A stretch of 64,000 nt of DNA from contig NZ_JTHL01000001.1 of the NCBI RefSeq assembly GCF_000818195.1, positions 1,922,662-1,986,661 of the forward strand, in the 5' to 3' direction. Below the pieces are notes generated by a model. The model made no database searches. It saw only the letters and a program-made list of their open reading frames with translations, and had not been told where the DNA came from. Shown one piece after another: positions 45,755-54,516 of the stretch. The stretch's first letter is position 1. Each line of letters begins with the position of its first letter. Made by a program: the position numbers and the translations under genes. This DNA is from Streptomyces sp. 150FB. Lineage in GTDB: Bacteria; Actinomycetota; Actinomycetes; Streptomycetales; Streptomycetaceae.

Positions 45755-45922
45755 CGGTCTGTCCCCCATGTGCGTTTCGGTCGGCGGTGGTTGGTCGTGC
45801 CAGGTGATCGTGCCAGGTGGCCGCGGTTGTGATTGCGGTCGCGCTCAGGCCGGTCGAAGCCGATCGGCCGTGGTCAGCGGTGGTCAGCGGTGATCGGTAT
45901 CGGTCGGCGTCCGTACGTGCGA

Positions 45923-45955
45923 CAGCTCCCGGCGGGTCGGACCCGCCGGGAGCTG
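45923..45955 (-). terminator. Strong terminator downstream of terD
   Basis: Perfect 16-bp arms (cagctcccggcgggtc / gacccgccgggagctg) with a 1-nt centre, 15 nt past the terD stop. It separates terD from the TerD-FtsK-like gene. Confidence 0.85.
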
Positions 45956-45970
45956 CGTCATGAACCGGAC

Positions 45971-46585
45971 CTACAGGTGCGGCAGGATCGACGGCATCAG
46001 ATCCTGGAACGTGCGGCCGTTCGACGGGTTGCCCAGGGCTGTCATCTGCCAGCCGGAACCCACCCGGTGCACCTTCGCCATGATCTGCGCGGTGTACTGT
46101 CCGCCGCCGTCGAGCGTGTACCTGGCCAGCTCCTGGCCGTTGGTCTCGTCCACGATGCGGCAGAACGCGTTCTGCACTTCCTGGAACGTCTGGCCGGTGA
46201 AGGAGTTCACCGTGAAGACGATCTGGTCGATGTGGACGGGCACCCGCTGGAGGTCGACGAGGATCGACTCGTCGTCACCGCCCTGGCCGGCGCCGCCGAC
46301 CACGTTGTCGCCGGTGTGCCGCACCGAGCCGTCGTCACTGACGAGATGACGGAAGAAGACCACGTCGACCGGCTGCTTCTCGGCGAAGAGCACCGCCGAG
46401 GCGTCGAGGTCGATCTCCCTCGTGCGGGAGCCGAACAGGCCCCGGCGCGGGGCCGCCTGCCAGCCGAGCCCCATGCGCACGGCGGTCAGAGCGCCGCCGC
46501 CCTGCTTCTCCAGGCTGATGGCCTGGCCCTTGGACAGATTGACGCCAGGACCCCCGGACGCGCCGCCCTTGGATACGTCCACCAT
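45971..46585 (-). CDS. terD: TerD-family calcium-binding stress protein
   Basis: A 204-residue TerD-family protein. TerD proteins bind Ca2+ and contribute to tellurite resistance and envelope or phage stress responses. The sequence has MVDVSKGG...VNLSKGQAISLEKQGGG at the N-terminus, FGSRTREIDLDASAVLF, and HTGDNVVGGAGQGGDDESILVDLQRVP, in which acidic residues form the calcium sites. The ATG at 46585 is preceded by AAAGGGGAC. A perfect 16-bp terminator follows. Confidence 0.92.
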   Translation of the reverse strand: MVDVSKGGASGGPGVNLSKGQAISLEKQGGGALTAVRMGLGWQAAPRRGLFGSRTREIDLDASAVLFAEKQPVDVVFFRHLVSDDGSVRHTGDNVVGGAGQGGDDESILVDLQRVPVHIDQIVFTVNSFTGQTFQEVQNAFCRIVDETNGQELARYTLDGGGQYTAQIMAKVHRVGSGWQMTALGNPSNGRTFQDLMPSILPHL

Positions 46586-46721
46586 GCGATGTCCCCTTTC
46601 GAATGGTTCCCCCGCAACCGTCCGTATGCGGTTGTGGATCACCCTACGCAGTCGGGCCGACCGCGCAGTGGGCGCGGACGGTTTTCGTGTCGGTCTTGAG
46701 ACACGCCGCCGCCGGGGGACG

Positions 46722-48845
46722 TCAGGCCAGCCCCGCCTCCCGCATCTGCCGCAGCTCCTTCTTCAGTTCGCCCACCTCGTCGCGCAGCCGAGCGGCCACC
46801 TCGAACTGGAGGTCGGCGGCGGCTGCCCGCATCCGGTCGGTCATCTCCTCGATGATCCCGGCGAGTTCGGCCGCGGGACGGTCGGTGACCACGGCGCCCG
46901 CCTTCTTTCCGCCCTTGGCCGCCTTCGCGCCGAGCGACGGCACCGGGGTCTTGGCCTGCTTGCCGTCCTTGCCCTGGCGGTAGCCCGTGCCGAGAAGCGC
47001 CTCGGTGTCGATCTCCTCGCGCGCGATCGACGCGACGATGTCGTTGATCTGCTTGCGCAACGGCTGCGGGTCGACCCCGCGCTCGGTGTTGTAGGCGATC
47101 TGCTTCTCGCGGCGGCGGTTGGTCTCGTCGATGGCCTGCGCCATGGCCGGGGTGACCTTGTCCGCGTACATATGGACCTGGCCCGACACGTTACGTGCGG
47201 CGCGGCCGATGGTCTGGATCAGCGAGGTGCCGGAGCGCAGGAAGCCCTGCTTGTCCGCGTCGAGGATCGCCACCAGCGACACCTCGGGCAGGTCGAGGCC
47301 CTCACGCAGCAGGTTGATGCCGACGAGTACGTCGTACTCCCCGGAGCGCAGTTCGCGCAGCAGCTCCACACGGCGCAGCGTGTCGACATCGCTGTGCAGG
47401 TAGCGCACCTGGATGCCCAGTTCGAGGAAGTAGTCGGTGAGGTCCTCGGACATCTTCTTGGTGAGGGTGGTGACCAGGACGCGCTCGTCCCTCTCGACGC
47501 GCTCGCGGATCTCGTGCACCAGGTCGTCGATCTGGCCTTCGGTGGGCTTGACGACGACTTCCGGGTCGATGAGCCCGGTGGGCCGGATGATCTGCTCCAC
47601 GAAGCCGTCGCCCCGGGACAGCTCGTACTTCCCGGGGGTGGCCGAGAGGTAGACGGTCTGGCCGATCCGCTTCTGGAACTCCTCCCACTTCAGCGGGCGG
47701 TTGTCCAGCGCGGACGGCAGCCGGAAGCCATGGTCGACCAGGGTCCGCTTACGCGAGGCGTCACCCTCGTACATCGCGCCGATCTGGGGCACGGTGACGT
47801 GCGACTCGTCGATGACGAGCAGGAAGTCCTCGGGGAAGTAGTCGAGGAGGGTGTTGGGCGCCGTGCCGGGACTGCGGCCGTCGAAGTGCATCGAGTAGTT
47901 CTCGATGCCGGAGCAGGAGCCGATCTGGCGCATCATCTCGATGTCGTACGTCGTGCGCATCCGCAGCCGCTGGGACTCCAGCAGCTTGCCCTGCTTGTCC
48001 AGCTCGGCGAGGCGGCCCTCCAGCTCGCTCTCGATGTCGTTGACCGCGCGCTCCATCCGCTCGGGTCCTGCCACGTAGTGGCTGGCCGGGAAGACGTACT
48101 GCAACTGGTCCTCGCTGATGACCTCGCCGGTCAGCGGGTGGAGCGTGGTGAGCGCCTCGATCTCGTCGCCGAACATCTCGATCCGGACGGCCAGCTCCTC
48201 GTAGACCGGGAAGATCTCGATGGTGTCGCCGCGGACCCGGAAGGTGCCGCGCGTGAACGCCAGGTCGTTGCGGGTGTACTGCATCTCGACGAAGCGGCGC
48301 AGCAACTGGTCGCGGTCGATCTCGTCGCCGACCTTCAGCGTCACCATCCGGTCCACGTACTCCTGGGGCGTACCCAGGCCGTAGATGCAGGAGACGGACG
48401 CGACCACGATCACGTCACGCCGGGTGAGCAGCGAATTCGTCGCGGAGTGGCGCAGCCGCTCGACCTCGTCGTTGATCGACGAGTCCTTCTCGATGTAGGT
48501 GTCCGACTGCGGGACGTACGCCTCGGGCTGGTAGTAGTCGTAGTACGAGACGAAGTACTCGACGGCGTTGTTGGGCAGCAGCTCGCGGAATTCGTTGGCG
48601 AGCTGGGCGGCGAGCGTCTTGTTCGGCGCCATCACCAGGGTGGGGCGCTGGAGCTTCTCGATCATCCAGGCGGTCGTCGCCGACTTTCCGGTGCCGGTCG
48701 CGCCGAGCAGGACGACATCCTGCTCACCCGCGCGGACGCGCCGCTCCAGGTCGGCGATGGCCGTGGGCTGGTCGCCGCTGGGCTGGTAGGAGCTGACGAC
48801 CTCGAAGGGCGCCACCGTACGTTCGATGTGGGAAACGGGCCGCAT
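46722..48845 (-). CDS. uvrB: Excinuclease ABC subunit B
   Basis: The helicase-like damage-verification subunit of nucleotide excision repair. The 707-residue protein has Walker A GATGTGKS (about residues 49-56), the beta-hairpin region ([29 protein letters not shown]), DEAD-type LVIDESH, helicase motif [11 protein letters not shown], and a C-terminal UVR motif that contacts UvrC ([27 protein letters not shown]). A Lys/Ala linker precedes the UVR motif. The ATG at 48845 lies 6 nt after the -10 of an exact RecA-NDp-type promoter, indicating a leaderless, DNA-damage-inducible transcript. Confidence 0.97.
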   Translation of the reverse strand: MRPVSHIERTVAPFEVVSSYQPSGDQPTAIADLERRVRAGEQDVVLLGATGTGKSATTAWMIEKLQRPTLVMAPNKTLAAQLANEFRELLPNNAVEYFVSYYDYYQPEAYVPQSDTYIEKDSSINDEVERLRHSATNSLLTRRDVIVVASVSCIYGLGTPQEYVDRMVTLKVGDEIDRDQLLRRFVEMQYTRNDLAFTRGTFRVRGDTIEIFPVYEELAVRIEMFGDEIEALTTLHPLTGEVISEDQLQYVFPASHYVAGPERMERAVNDIESELEGRLAELDKQGKLLESQRLRMRTTYDIEMMRQIGSCSGIENYSMHFDGRSPGTAPNTLLDYFPEDFLLVIDESHVTVPQIGAMYEGDASRKRTLVDHGFRLPSALDNRPLKWEEFQKRIGQTVYLSATPGKYELSRGDGFVEQIIRPTGLIDPEVVVKPTEGQIDDLVHEIRERVERDERVLVTTLTKKMSEDLTDYFLELGIQVRYLHSDVDTLRRVELLRELRSGEYDVLVGINLLREGLDLPEVSLVAILDADKQGFLRSGTSLIQTIGRAARNVSGQVHMYADKVTPAMAQAIDETNRRREKQIAYNTERGVDPQPLRKQINDIVASIAREEIDTEALLGTGYRQGKDGKQAKTPVPSLGAKAAKGGKKAGAVVTDRPAAELAGIIEEMTDRMRAAAADLQFEVAARLRDEVGELKKELRQMREAGLA

Positions 48846-48851
48846 GGATCC

Positions 48852-48874
48852 ACCGTACGACCCCGCACTGACAA
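48852..48874 (-). promoter_or_regulatory. RecA-NDp/PafBC-type DNA-damage promoter of uvrB
   Basis: Reading leftwards, TTGTCAGTG (48874-48866), 8 nt, TACGGT (48857-48852), then 6 nt to the ATG. It matches the LexA-independent DNA-damage promoter consensus TTGTCRGTG-N8-TANNNT at every defined position. Confidence 0.88.
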
Positions 48875-49001
48875 CCGGGGCGGGAAGCCGCCGGGCGCGG
48901 GTCCCGGCACCGGCCCTCACCTGCGCGGACACCCGTCCTGGACACCTGTCCCGGAGACCTTCGGCGGAGACCTTCCCGGGCGCCTTCCCGGGTGCCTGTC
49001 C

Positions 49002-49994
49002 TCACCAGTCGTGGAAGTCCGGGGACCCCCGGCGCTCGGGTCGCGCCGCCGCCCTGTCGCCTTCGCCGGCCGACCGGTGAGGCAGCCGCGTCCGGGTGCG
49101 CTGCGTGGGCACTCCCGCCCGGGCGCCGACCACCGCCACCTGCGAGCGGTCACGCCCGGGGCCCTCACCGGTCCTGACCGGGTCGAAGAGCACCGCGACC
49201 CCCACCAGCAGCAGGAAGATCGCGGGACCGATCAGCATCGGCAGCAGCACCGCCGCGTCGGGCCGGCCATCGGCGCCGGCCGCTGCCGCCGGGTCCAGCC
49301 GTACGTCGACGGCGGCCATCCCCGTGTAGTGCATGCCGGTCGAGGCGACGCCCATCACCAGGCCGCCGGCCAGGCTCGACGGGAGCCCCCGGTGCGAGAC
49401 GACCGTCCAGAGCGCCGCTGTGGCGGCGGCGACGGCGATCAGTACGGAGAGCGCGACGGTCACGGTGTCGTACTCGACCTGGCCGCGCAGCCGGATGCCC
49501 GCCATCCCGAGGTAGTGCATGGTCGCGATGCCGAGGCCGGTGACCGTACCGCCGGTGACCAGGGCCATCGGGGTCGTGCCCCGGTATCCCACGATGAAGA
49601 TCCCGGTACCGATCATGACGATCCCGAGGCCGAGCCCGGCCAGCATCGTCGGCCGGTCGTAGCCGACCGGTGTCTCGGAGACGACGAATCCCATCATCGC
49701 GATGAAATGCATGCTCCAGGCGCCACAGCCGATGGCGGCGGCGCCCAGCGCGAGTCTGCCGGGCTTCCAGGAGTGCGGCTGCCGCAGCGAGCGCGCTGTG
49801 CAGCGCAGGCCGAGCGCAGCGCCCAGGCACGCCACGAGGAAGGCGGCCGCAGGTGTCACGAGGCCGTAGCTGAATCCGTCGACGGTGCCCTGGATGGCGA
49901 TGTGTCCCTCACCCCTTGTCGTCCGCGTGCGAAAGCGCTGTTTCCGGGTGACGGTGGGACCGTCGCCCCGGTAGCCGAACCGGTAGGCGAACAT
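49002..49994 (-). CDS. MHYT-domain integral membrane sensor protein
   Basis: A membrane protein with an MHYT domain, thought to sense gases (O2, CO, NO) through copper bound by Met and His. Repeated motifs on successive helices are MHFIAMMGF, MHYLGMAG and MHYTGMAAV; about seven helices are visible, followed by a basic Arg-rich tail. No output domain (GGDEF, EAL or kinase) is fused. The start is uncertain: the ATG at 49994 gives 330 residues, but residues 1-33 are hydrophilic and unlike the family, which begins near GTVDGFSYGLVTP; between them there is no in-frame ATG, GTG or TTG, although GGTGAGGGA precedes an ATC codon at the expected place. Confidence 0.82.
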   Translation of the reverse strand: MFAYRFGYRGDGPTVTRKQRFRTRTTRGEGHIAIQGTVDGFSYGLVTPAAAFLVACLGAALGLRCTARSLRQPHSWKPGRLALGAAAIGCGAWSMHFIAMMGFVVSETPVGYDRPTMLAGLGLGIVMIGTGIFIVGYRGTTPMALVTGGTVTGLGIATMHYLGMAGIRLRGQVEYDTVTVALSVLIAVAAATAALWTVVSHRGLPSSLAGGLVMGVASTGMHYTGMAAVDVRLDPAAAAGADGRPDAAVLLPMLIGPAIFLLLVGVAVLFDPVRTGEGPGRDRSQVAVVGARAGVPTQRTRTRLPHRSAGEGDRAAARPERRGSPDFHDW

Positions 49995-50154
49995 CTTGCC
50001 CGCTGCTTTGTCGACAAGGGACGCCAGGCCCCGCCCCGTCCGAAAAGCCGCCTTTCATCCCGCCATTCATTTCATGGTCAGCAGTCGTCCCTCCCTCGTT
50101 CGCCGACGGCTGCCACCCTCGGCCCGATGTGATCCCATGACGCGAGGAGTACCC

Positions 50155-51114
50155 GTGTACGCACGCCCCTCAGTGACGACGGCCGCCGCGCTCCTGGGTG
50201 TCACCGCACTGATGTTGCCAGGCTCCGCTCCCGCGTCGGTCGGCGCGGCCATGGCCGCCGAATCGGCCGAATCCGCCGAGGCCGCGTCGGGGCCCTCGCG
50301 GCTCGGCGCACCGCTCGTGATCGCGCACCGCGGCGCCTCCGCCTACGCCCCCGAGAACACCCTCGCCGCCGTCGATCACGCCGCCGACCTGGGCATCGAG
50401 TGGGTGGAGAACGACGTCCAGCGCACCAAGGACGGTGAGCTGGTCGTCATCCACGACGCCGGCCTGCGCAGGACCACGGACGTCGAAGAGGTCTTCCCCG
50501 ACCGGGCGCCCTGGAACGTCAAGGACTTCACGGCGGCGGAGATCGCCGGCCTGGACGCCGGGAGCTGGTTCGGAGCGCGGTGGGCGGGGACGCGCGTACC
50601 CACGCTCGGCACCTATCTGAAGACGGTGGAGGCCAACCGGCAGAGCCTGCTCCTGGAGATCAAGGGCCCTGAGCTGTATCCGGGCATCGAACAGGACATC
50701 CTGCGGGTGCTGCGCCAGGAGGGCTGGCTCGATCCGGTACACGTTCGGAGCAAGCTGGTCGTCCAGAGTTTCAGCGCCGACAGCATCCGGGCGGTGCACC
50801 GGCTGCGGCCCGATCTGACAACGGGCTTCCTGGGGACGCCCAGGACCGCCGATCTGCCGTCGTACGCGGCCTTCACCGACCAGGTCAATCCGGACGTCGA
50901 GACACTCAGCGGCGAGTTCGTGGCCGCGGCGCACCGGCTGAAGGGGCCGCACGGCAAGCAGCTCCACGTCAGTACGTGGACGGTCGACGACGCGGCGGGC
51001 GCCGTGCGCGCCGACGAGCTGGGCGTGGACGGGATCATCACCAACAACCCCGACGTGGTGCGGGACGCGGTGGGCGCGGACGCGCGGGCGGGGGCCGTGG
51101 GGTCGCGCCTCTAG
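50155..51114 (+). CDS. Secreted glycerophosphodiester phosphodiesterase
   Basis: Hydrolyses glycerophosphodiesters to glycerol 3-phosphate and an alcohol. The 319-residue protein has a signal peptide (about residues 1-35, hydrophobic ALLGVTALMLPGSAPAS) and a TIM-barrel GDPD domain: HRGASAYAPENT (His58, Arg59), then ENDVQRTKDGELVVIHD with the metal-binding Glu/Asp and second His. The C-terminal VSTWTVDDAAGAVRADELGVDGIITNNPDV is typical. The GTG at 50155 has GAGGAG 6 nt upstream. Confidence 0.92.
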   Translation: MYARPSVTTAAALLGVTALMLPGSAPASVGAAMAAESAESAEAASGPSRLGAPLVIAHRGASAYAPENTLAAVDHAADLGIEWVENDVQRTKDGELVVIHDAGLRRTTDVEEVFPDRAPWNVKDFTAAEIAGLDAGSWFGARWAGTRVPTLGTYLKTVEANRQSLLLEIKGPELYPGIEQDILRVLRQEGWLDPVHVRSKLVVQSFSADSIRAVHRLRPDLTTGFLGTPRTADLPSYAAFTDQVNPDVETLSGEFVAAAHRLKGPHGKQLHVSTWTVDDAAGAVRADELGVDGIITNNPDVVRDAVGADARAGAVGSRL

Positions 51115-51154
51115 GTCGCCTGGGGTCGCGCTGTGGGGGCTGGTTCGGGGTCCG

Positions 51155-51177
51155 TTGTCAGTGGCGGGTCCTACCGT
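51155..51177 (+). promoter_or_regulatory. RecA-NDp/PafBC-type DNA-damage promoter of ogt
   Basis: TTGTCAGTG (51155-51163), 8 nt, TACCGT (51172-51177), then 7 nt to the ogt ATG. Exact match to TTGTCRGTG-N8-TANNNT. Confidence 0.88.
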
Positions 51178-51184
51178 GGTCGGC

Positions 51185-51733
51185 ATGAACGACAACGAGC
51201 AGCCGACGTCCGCCGAATGGGCCGTCATCGGGAGCGCCGTGGGGCCGCTCCTGCTGACGGCGACCGGGCGCGGTCTGGTGAGCGTCGTCTTCCACGCCGA
51301 GGATGCCGTACGGGACAAGGCGCTCGGACAGCTCGCCGGCCGGCTCGGCGCCGCCCCCGCCGCCTCGGACTCGGGCCTTCTCGCCGAGCCGATACGTCAG
51401 TTCAGGGCCTACTTCGACGGCGGGCTGCGGGAGTTCACGCTGCCGCTCGACTGGTCGCTCTCCTCGGGCTTCAACCGCGAGGTGCTGCGTGAGCTGGCGG
51501 CGGGTGTCCCGTACGGCACGGTCGTCGGGTACGGCGATCTGGCCCGACGGGTGGGGCGGCCGGCCGGGGCGCAGGCGGTCGGGGCCGCGATGGGGTCGAA
51601 TCCGCTGCCCGTGGTGGTGCCGTGCCACCGGGTGGTGGAGAGCGACGGCGGCCTCGGCGGGTTCGGCGGCGGTACGGAGGCCAAGCGGCGTCTGCTCGCC
51701 CTGGAGGGTGTGCTCCCGGAGCCGCTGTTCTGA
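51185..51733 (+). CDS. ogt: Methylated-DNA--[protein]-cysteine S-methyltransferase
   Basis: Suicide repair of O6-alkylguanine by transfer of the alkyl group to its own cysteine. The 182-residue protein has the active-site motif PCHRV (Cys147), the Asn hinge in AMGSNPLPVVVPCHRVV, and the helix-turn-helix region GVPYGTVVGYGDLARRVGRPAGAQAVG. The ATG at 51185 is chosen because it lies 7 nt after the -10 of an exact DNA-damage promoter; there is no ribosome site. This places ogt with uvrB and uvrC in the LexA-independent damage regulon. Confidence 0.95.
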   Translation: MNDNEQPTSAEWAVIGSAVGPLLLTATGRGLVSVVFHAEDAVRDKALGQLAGRLGAAPAASDSGLLAEPIRQFRAYFDGGLREFTLPLDWSLSSGFNREVLRELAAGVPYGTVVGYGDLARRVGRPAGAQAVGAAMGSNPLPVVVPCHRVVESDGGLGGFGGGTEAKRRLLALEGVLPEPLF

Positions 51734-51836
51734 CCCGGGCGTCTGCCCCGGCGTCCGACCCGGCGACCGACCCCGGCGGAAGGGGCGGACCCGTGCGGAC
51801 GTTTGGGGACCGCCCCGCCGTGCCAGGGATGGGAGC

Positions 51837-52772
51837 ATGCCCGCACCCACGCCTTCCGCCGCGTCACCGCTGTCCCCCGAGGTACGTGACGCGCTCGCCA
51901 CCGGCCGGCCCGTGGTCGCCCTGGAGTCGACGATCATCGCGCACGGTCTGCCGCGCCCGCGCAATCTGGCGGTCGCCGAGGAGCTTGAGGCGCTCGTACG
52001 GGCGAACGGTGCCGTGCCCGCCACGGTCGCCGTGCTCGACGGGCACGCCCATGTAGGCCTGGCCAAGGATCAGTTGGAGCGGATCGCGGAGGACACCTCC
52101 GTACGGAAGCTGGGGCACCGCGATCTGGCGCCCGCACTCGCCGCGGGCGCCACCGGGGCGACGACCGTCTCGGCGACGGCCTTCCTGGCGGCGTCGGCGG
52201 GCATCCGGGTGTTCGCGACGGGCGGCCTCGGCGGCGTCCACCGCGCGTGGACCGACACCCAGGACGAGTCGGCCGATCTGCGGCTGCTCGCGCGGACCCG
52301 GATCACCGTGGTCTGTGCGGGCGTGAAGTCGATCCTCGACGTGCCCGCGACGCTGCAACGGCTCGAAACGCTCGGGGTCGGCGTCCTCGGATACGGGACG
52401 GAGTACTTCCCTGGGTTCTACCTGGCCTCCTCCGGCGAACGGGTCGACTGGACGGTGCGCACCCCCGAGGAGGTCGCCGCCGTGATGGCCGCGCAGGACA
52501 CGCTCGGCGGTCCCGGCGCCGCGCTGATCGTCGGCAATCCCGTGCCGGAGGCGGAGCAGCTCGATCCGGAGCTGCACGACCGGGTCCTCACCGAGGCACT
52601 CGCCGAGTGCCGGCGGCAGGGCATCGGCGGCCAGGCCGTCACGCCGTTCCTGCTGGACCACCTCCAGCGGCACACGGGCGGCGCCTCGCTGGAGGCCAAT
52701 CTCGCCGCCGTGCGCGGCAATGTGGCGCTGGCCGCGCGAATCGCGGCGGCCGACGCGGCGCCGGCCCGATGA
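51837..52772 (+). CDS. psuG: Pseudouridine-5'-phosphate glycosidase
   Basis: Reversibly cleaves pseudouridine 5'-phosphate to uracil and ribose 5-phosphate. The 311-residue protein has the family sequence VVALESTIIAHGLPRPRNLAVAEELE, VPATVAVLDGHAHVGL, GATTVSATAFLAASAGIRVFATGGLGGVHR and VVCAGVKSILDVPATLQRLETLGV, including the catalytic Lys and metal-binding Asp segments. The ATG at 51837 has GGGAG just upstream. Its stop overlaps the start of a PfkB kinase (ATGA), the usual partner that phosphorylates pseudouridine. Confidence 0.95.
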   Translation: MPAPTPSAASPLSPEVRDALATGRPVVALESTIIAHGLPRPRNLAVAEELEALVRANGAVPATVAVLDGHAHVGLAKDQLERIAEDTSVRKLGHRDLAPALAAGATGATTVSATAFLAASAGIRVFATGGLGGVHRAWTDTQDESADLRLLARTRITVVCAGVKSILDVPATLQRLETLGVGVLGYGTEYFPGFYLASSGERVDWTVRTPEEVAAVMAAQDTLGGPGAALIVGNPVPEAEQLDPELHDRVLTEALAECRRQGIGGQAVTPFLLDHLQRHTGGASLEANLAAVRGNVALAARIAAADAAPAR

Positions 52773-53758
52773 CGGTCACCGGCCCGATGACGACCGGCGA
52801 CGCGGTGACGACCGGCGACGCGCTCCTGATCGTCGGGGACGTGGTCACCGATGTGGTGGCCAGATACCGCTCACCACTCGCGTACGGCACGGACACCGTG
52901 GCCGAGATCCGTACGCTGCCGGGCGGCGCGGGGGCCAATGCCGCCTGCTGGGCGGTGCGTACGGGCTGCGCCGACGTACGGATCCTGGCGCGGGTGGGCG
53001 CGGGCGACCGTGACTGGCACGAGGAGCGGCTCCGGCGCTCCGGGGTACGGGCTCAGCTCGTCGTCGACGAGACCGCGCCGACCGCCACCGTGATCTCGCT
53101 GGTCGACACGTCGGCCGAGCGCACCTTCCTCACCGACAACGGCGCCGCCCTGCGGCTGTGCCCCGCCGACTGGTCGCCGGCCCTGCTGGACGGCGTCGGC
53201 CGGCTGCATCTCTCCGGCTACCTGTTCTTCTCCGCCACCAGCCGGCGGCTGACGGCCGCGGTCCTGGAATCGGCCCGCGAGCGCGGAATCCCGGTGAGCG
53301 TGGACCCCGCGTCGACGGGGTTCCTGGTGGAACTACGTACGGGGAGTTTCCTCACCGCGGTCGACGGTGTGGACACGCTGCTGCCCAACGCGGACGAGGC
53401 CCGGCTCCTCGCCGGTCGCCAGGACGTGTCGGAGGCCGCCGCCGAACTGAGCCGCCGGACCCCGCTGGTCGTGGTGACGCTGGGGGCCGAAGGCGCGCTG
53501 GTGGCGCAGGCGGGCGCCGTGACCGCGCATATCGCGGCGGACCGCGTGAGCGCCGTGGACACGACCGGAGCGGGCGACGCGTTCACCGGCGCTTTCCTCG
53601 CGGCGCGACTGGCGGGCGCCGACCCGGCGTCGGCCGCCGAGGAGGGCTGCCGGGCCGGAACGCTGTCGGTGACAACGACGGGCGGCCGGCCCCCCGAAGA
53701 GGACGGAGAGCCGCCGGTGCCTCAGCCGGGACCGCCCCAAGCGGGACGGTCCGGGTGA
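52769..53758 (+). CDS. PfkB-family kinase, probable pseudouridine kinase
   Basis: A 329-residue ribokinase-family kinase translationally coupled to psuG, so probably PsuK, which makes pseudouridine 5'-phosphate. Motifs are GGAGANAACWAVRTGC near the N-terminus and DTTGAGDAFTGAFLAARLAG with the catalytic Asp. The N-terminus has a near-duplication (MTVTGPMTTGDAVTTGDALL) made of repeated gatgac/cggcgac units, so a start 5-10 codons later is possible. The 3' end overlaps the convergent uridine-kinase-like gene by 37 nt; the last 25 residues are Pro-rich and poorly conserved. Confidence 0.87.
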   Translation: MTVTGPMTTGDAVTTGDALLIVGDVVTDVVARYRSPLAYGTDTVAEIRTLPGGAGANAACWAVRTGCADVRILARVGAGDRDWHEERLRRSGVRAQLVVDETAPTATVISLVDTSAERTFLTDNGAALRLCPADWSPALLDGVGRLHLSGYLFFSATSRRLTAAVLESARERGIPVSVDPASTGFLVELRTGSFLTAVDGVDTLLPNADEARLLAGRQDVSEAAAELSRRTPLVVVTLGAEGALVAQAGAVTAHIAADRVSAVDTTGAGDAFTGAFLAARLAGADPASAAEEGCRAGTLSVTTTGGRPPEEDGEPPVPQPGPPQAGRSG

Positions 53759-54360
53759 TCGACCCGTACGACGACGTCGGCGGCGTTCGCCGGGTCCACC
53801 TCCTCCTCGTACCGTTCGAAGGCGGGAAGCGTCCAGCGCTCGCTGTCCGGCGTACGGCGTCGCAGCGCGGCGGGCGACAGCCGCAGATGCACCGTCAGGT
53901 CGAACGGGAACCAGTGCCCCAGCAGCAGCGGCCCGTGGACCACCAGCACGCCCCCGGGCGGAAGTTCGGCGTGCGGGCTGCGGGTCGCGCGGTCGGTGGC
54001 CGGATCCCAGAGGTCGGGCAGGACGCGTCCGGTGCCGCCGGGGTCGAGCGGCCCGAACACCTCGCGCCACAGCGCTCCGGTGTCGTACCAGCCGCTGTAG
54101 TACGTGTCGGGGTCCTCGCGCCCGTACTCGTAGCGCAGCGACGCCGGCCGCAGGAACCCGCCGGTCCCGACCACCAGGACGGAACGGCCGCGCAGCCGTA
54201 GCGCTTCGGCGAGCGCGGCGGCCGGCTCGCCGGGGGCGGCGGCGGGCGCGCCGTCGAAGGCGATCCGCAGCCAGGAACCGCCGTCCGGTGAACCGGTCTC
54301 CAGGACCCGGTCGGCCAGGGCCTCCGTCAGCCGTTCCCAGGTGATCGCTTCGAGGTGCAC
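53722..54360 (-). CDS. Uridine kinase-like protein
   Basis: A 212-residue protein of the uridine kinase/P-loop nucleoside kinase type found in Streptomyces. YYSGWYDTGALWREVFGPLDPGGTGRVLPDLWDP and VLVVHGPLLLGHWFPFDLTVHLRLS follow the family. The expected Walker A position reads IAFDGAPAAAPGEPAAALAEAL, which lacks a clear GxxxxGK[ST] lysine, so ATP binding may be altered. It starts with GTG at 54360. Its place beside psuG and a pseudouridine kinase gene suggests a pyrimidine-nucleoside salvage locus. Confidence 0.75.
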   Translation of the reverse strand: MHLEAITWERLTEALADRVLETGSPDGGSWLRIAFDGAPAAAPGEPAAALAEALRLRGRSVLVVGTGGFLRPASLRYEYGREDPDTYYSGWYDTGALWREVFGPLDPGGTGRVLPDLWDPATDRATRSPHAELPPGGVLVVHGPLLLGHWFPFDLTVHLRLSPAALRRRTPDSERWTLPAFERYEEEVDPANAADVVVRVDHPDRPAWGGPG

Positions 54361-54516
54361 CCGCCCATCATGGTCCAGCGCGCGCGGCAGCGGCCGAGGC
54401 GGGCCGGGGGTTCAGGCAGGCGCTATCGGATTATCCGTAGATTTCTCCATTCAGGGTTCAGAAAGCGCATTCCGGGATCAGACTGACCCCCTTCACAGCA
54501 AGCGAGGGGGCCACTC

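Noticed and set aside
46422..50132. A 1236-codon plus-strand open frame over terD, uvrB and the MHYT gene
   Set aside because: Antisense to three well-supported genes and spans their boundaries; no recognisable domain.
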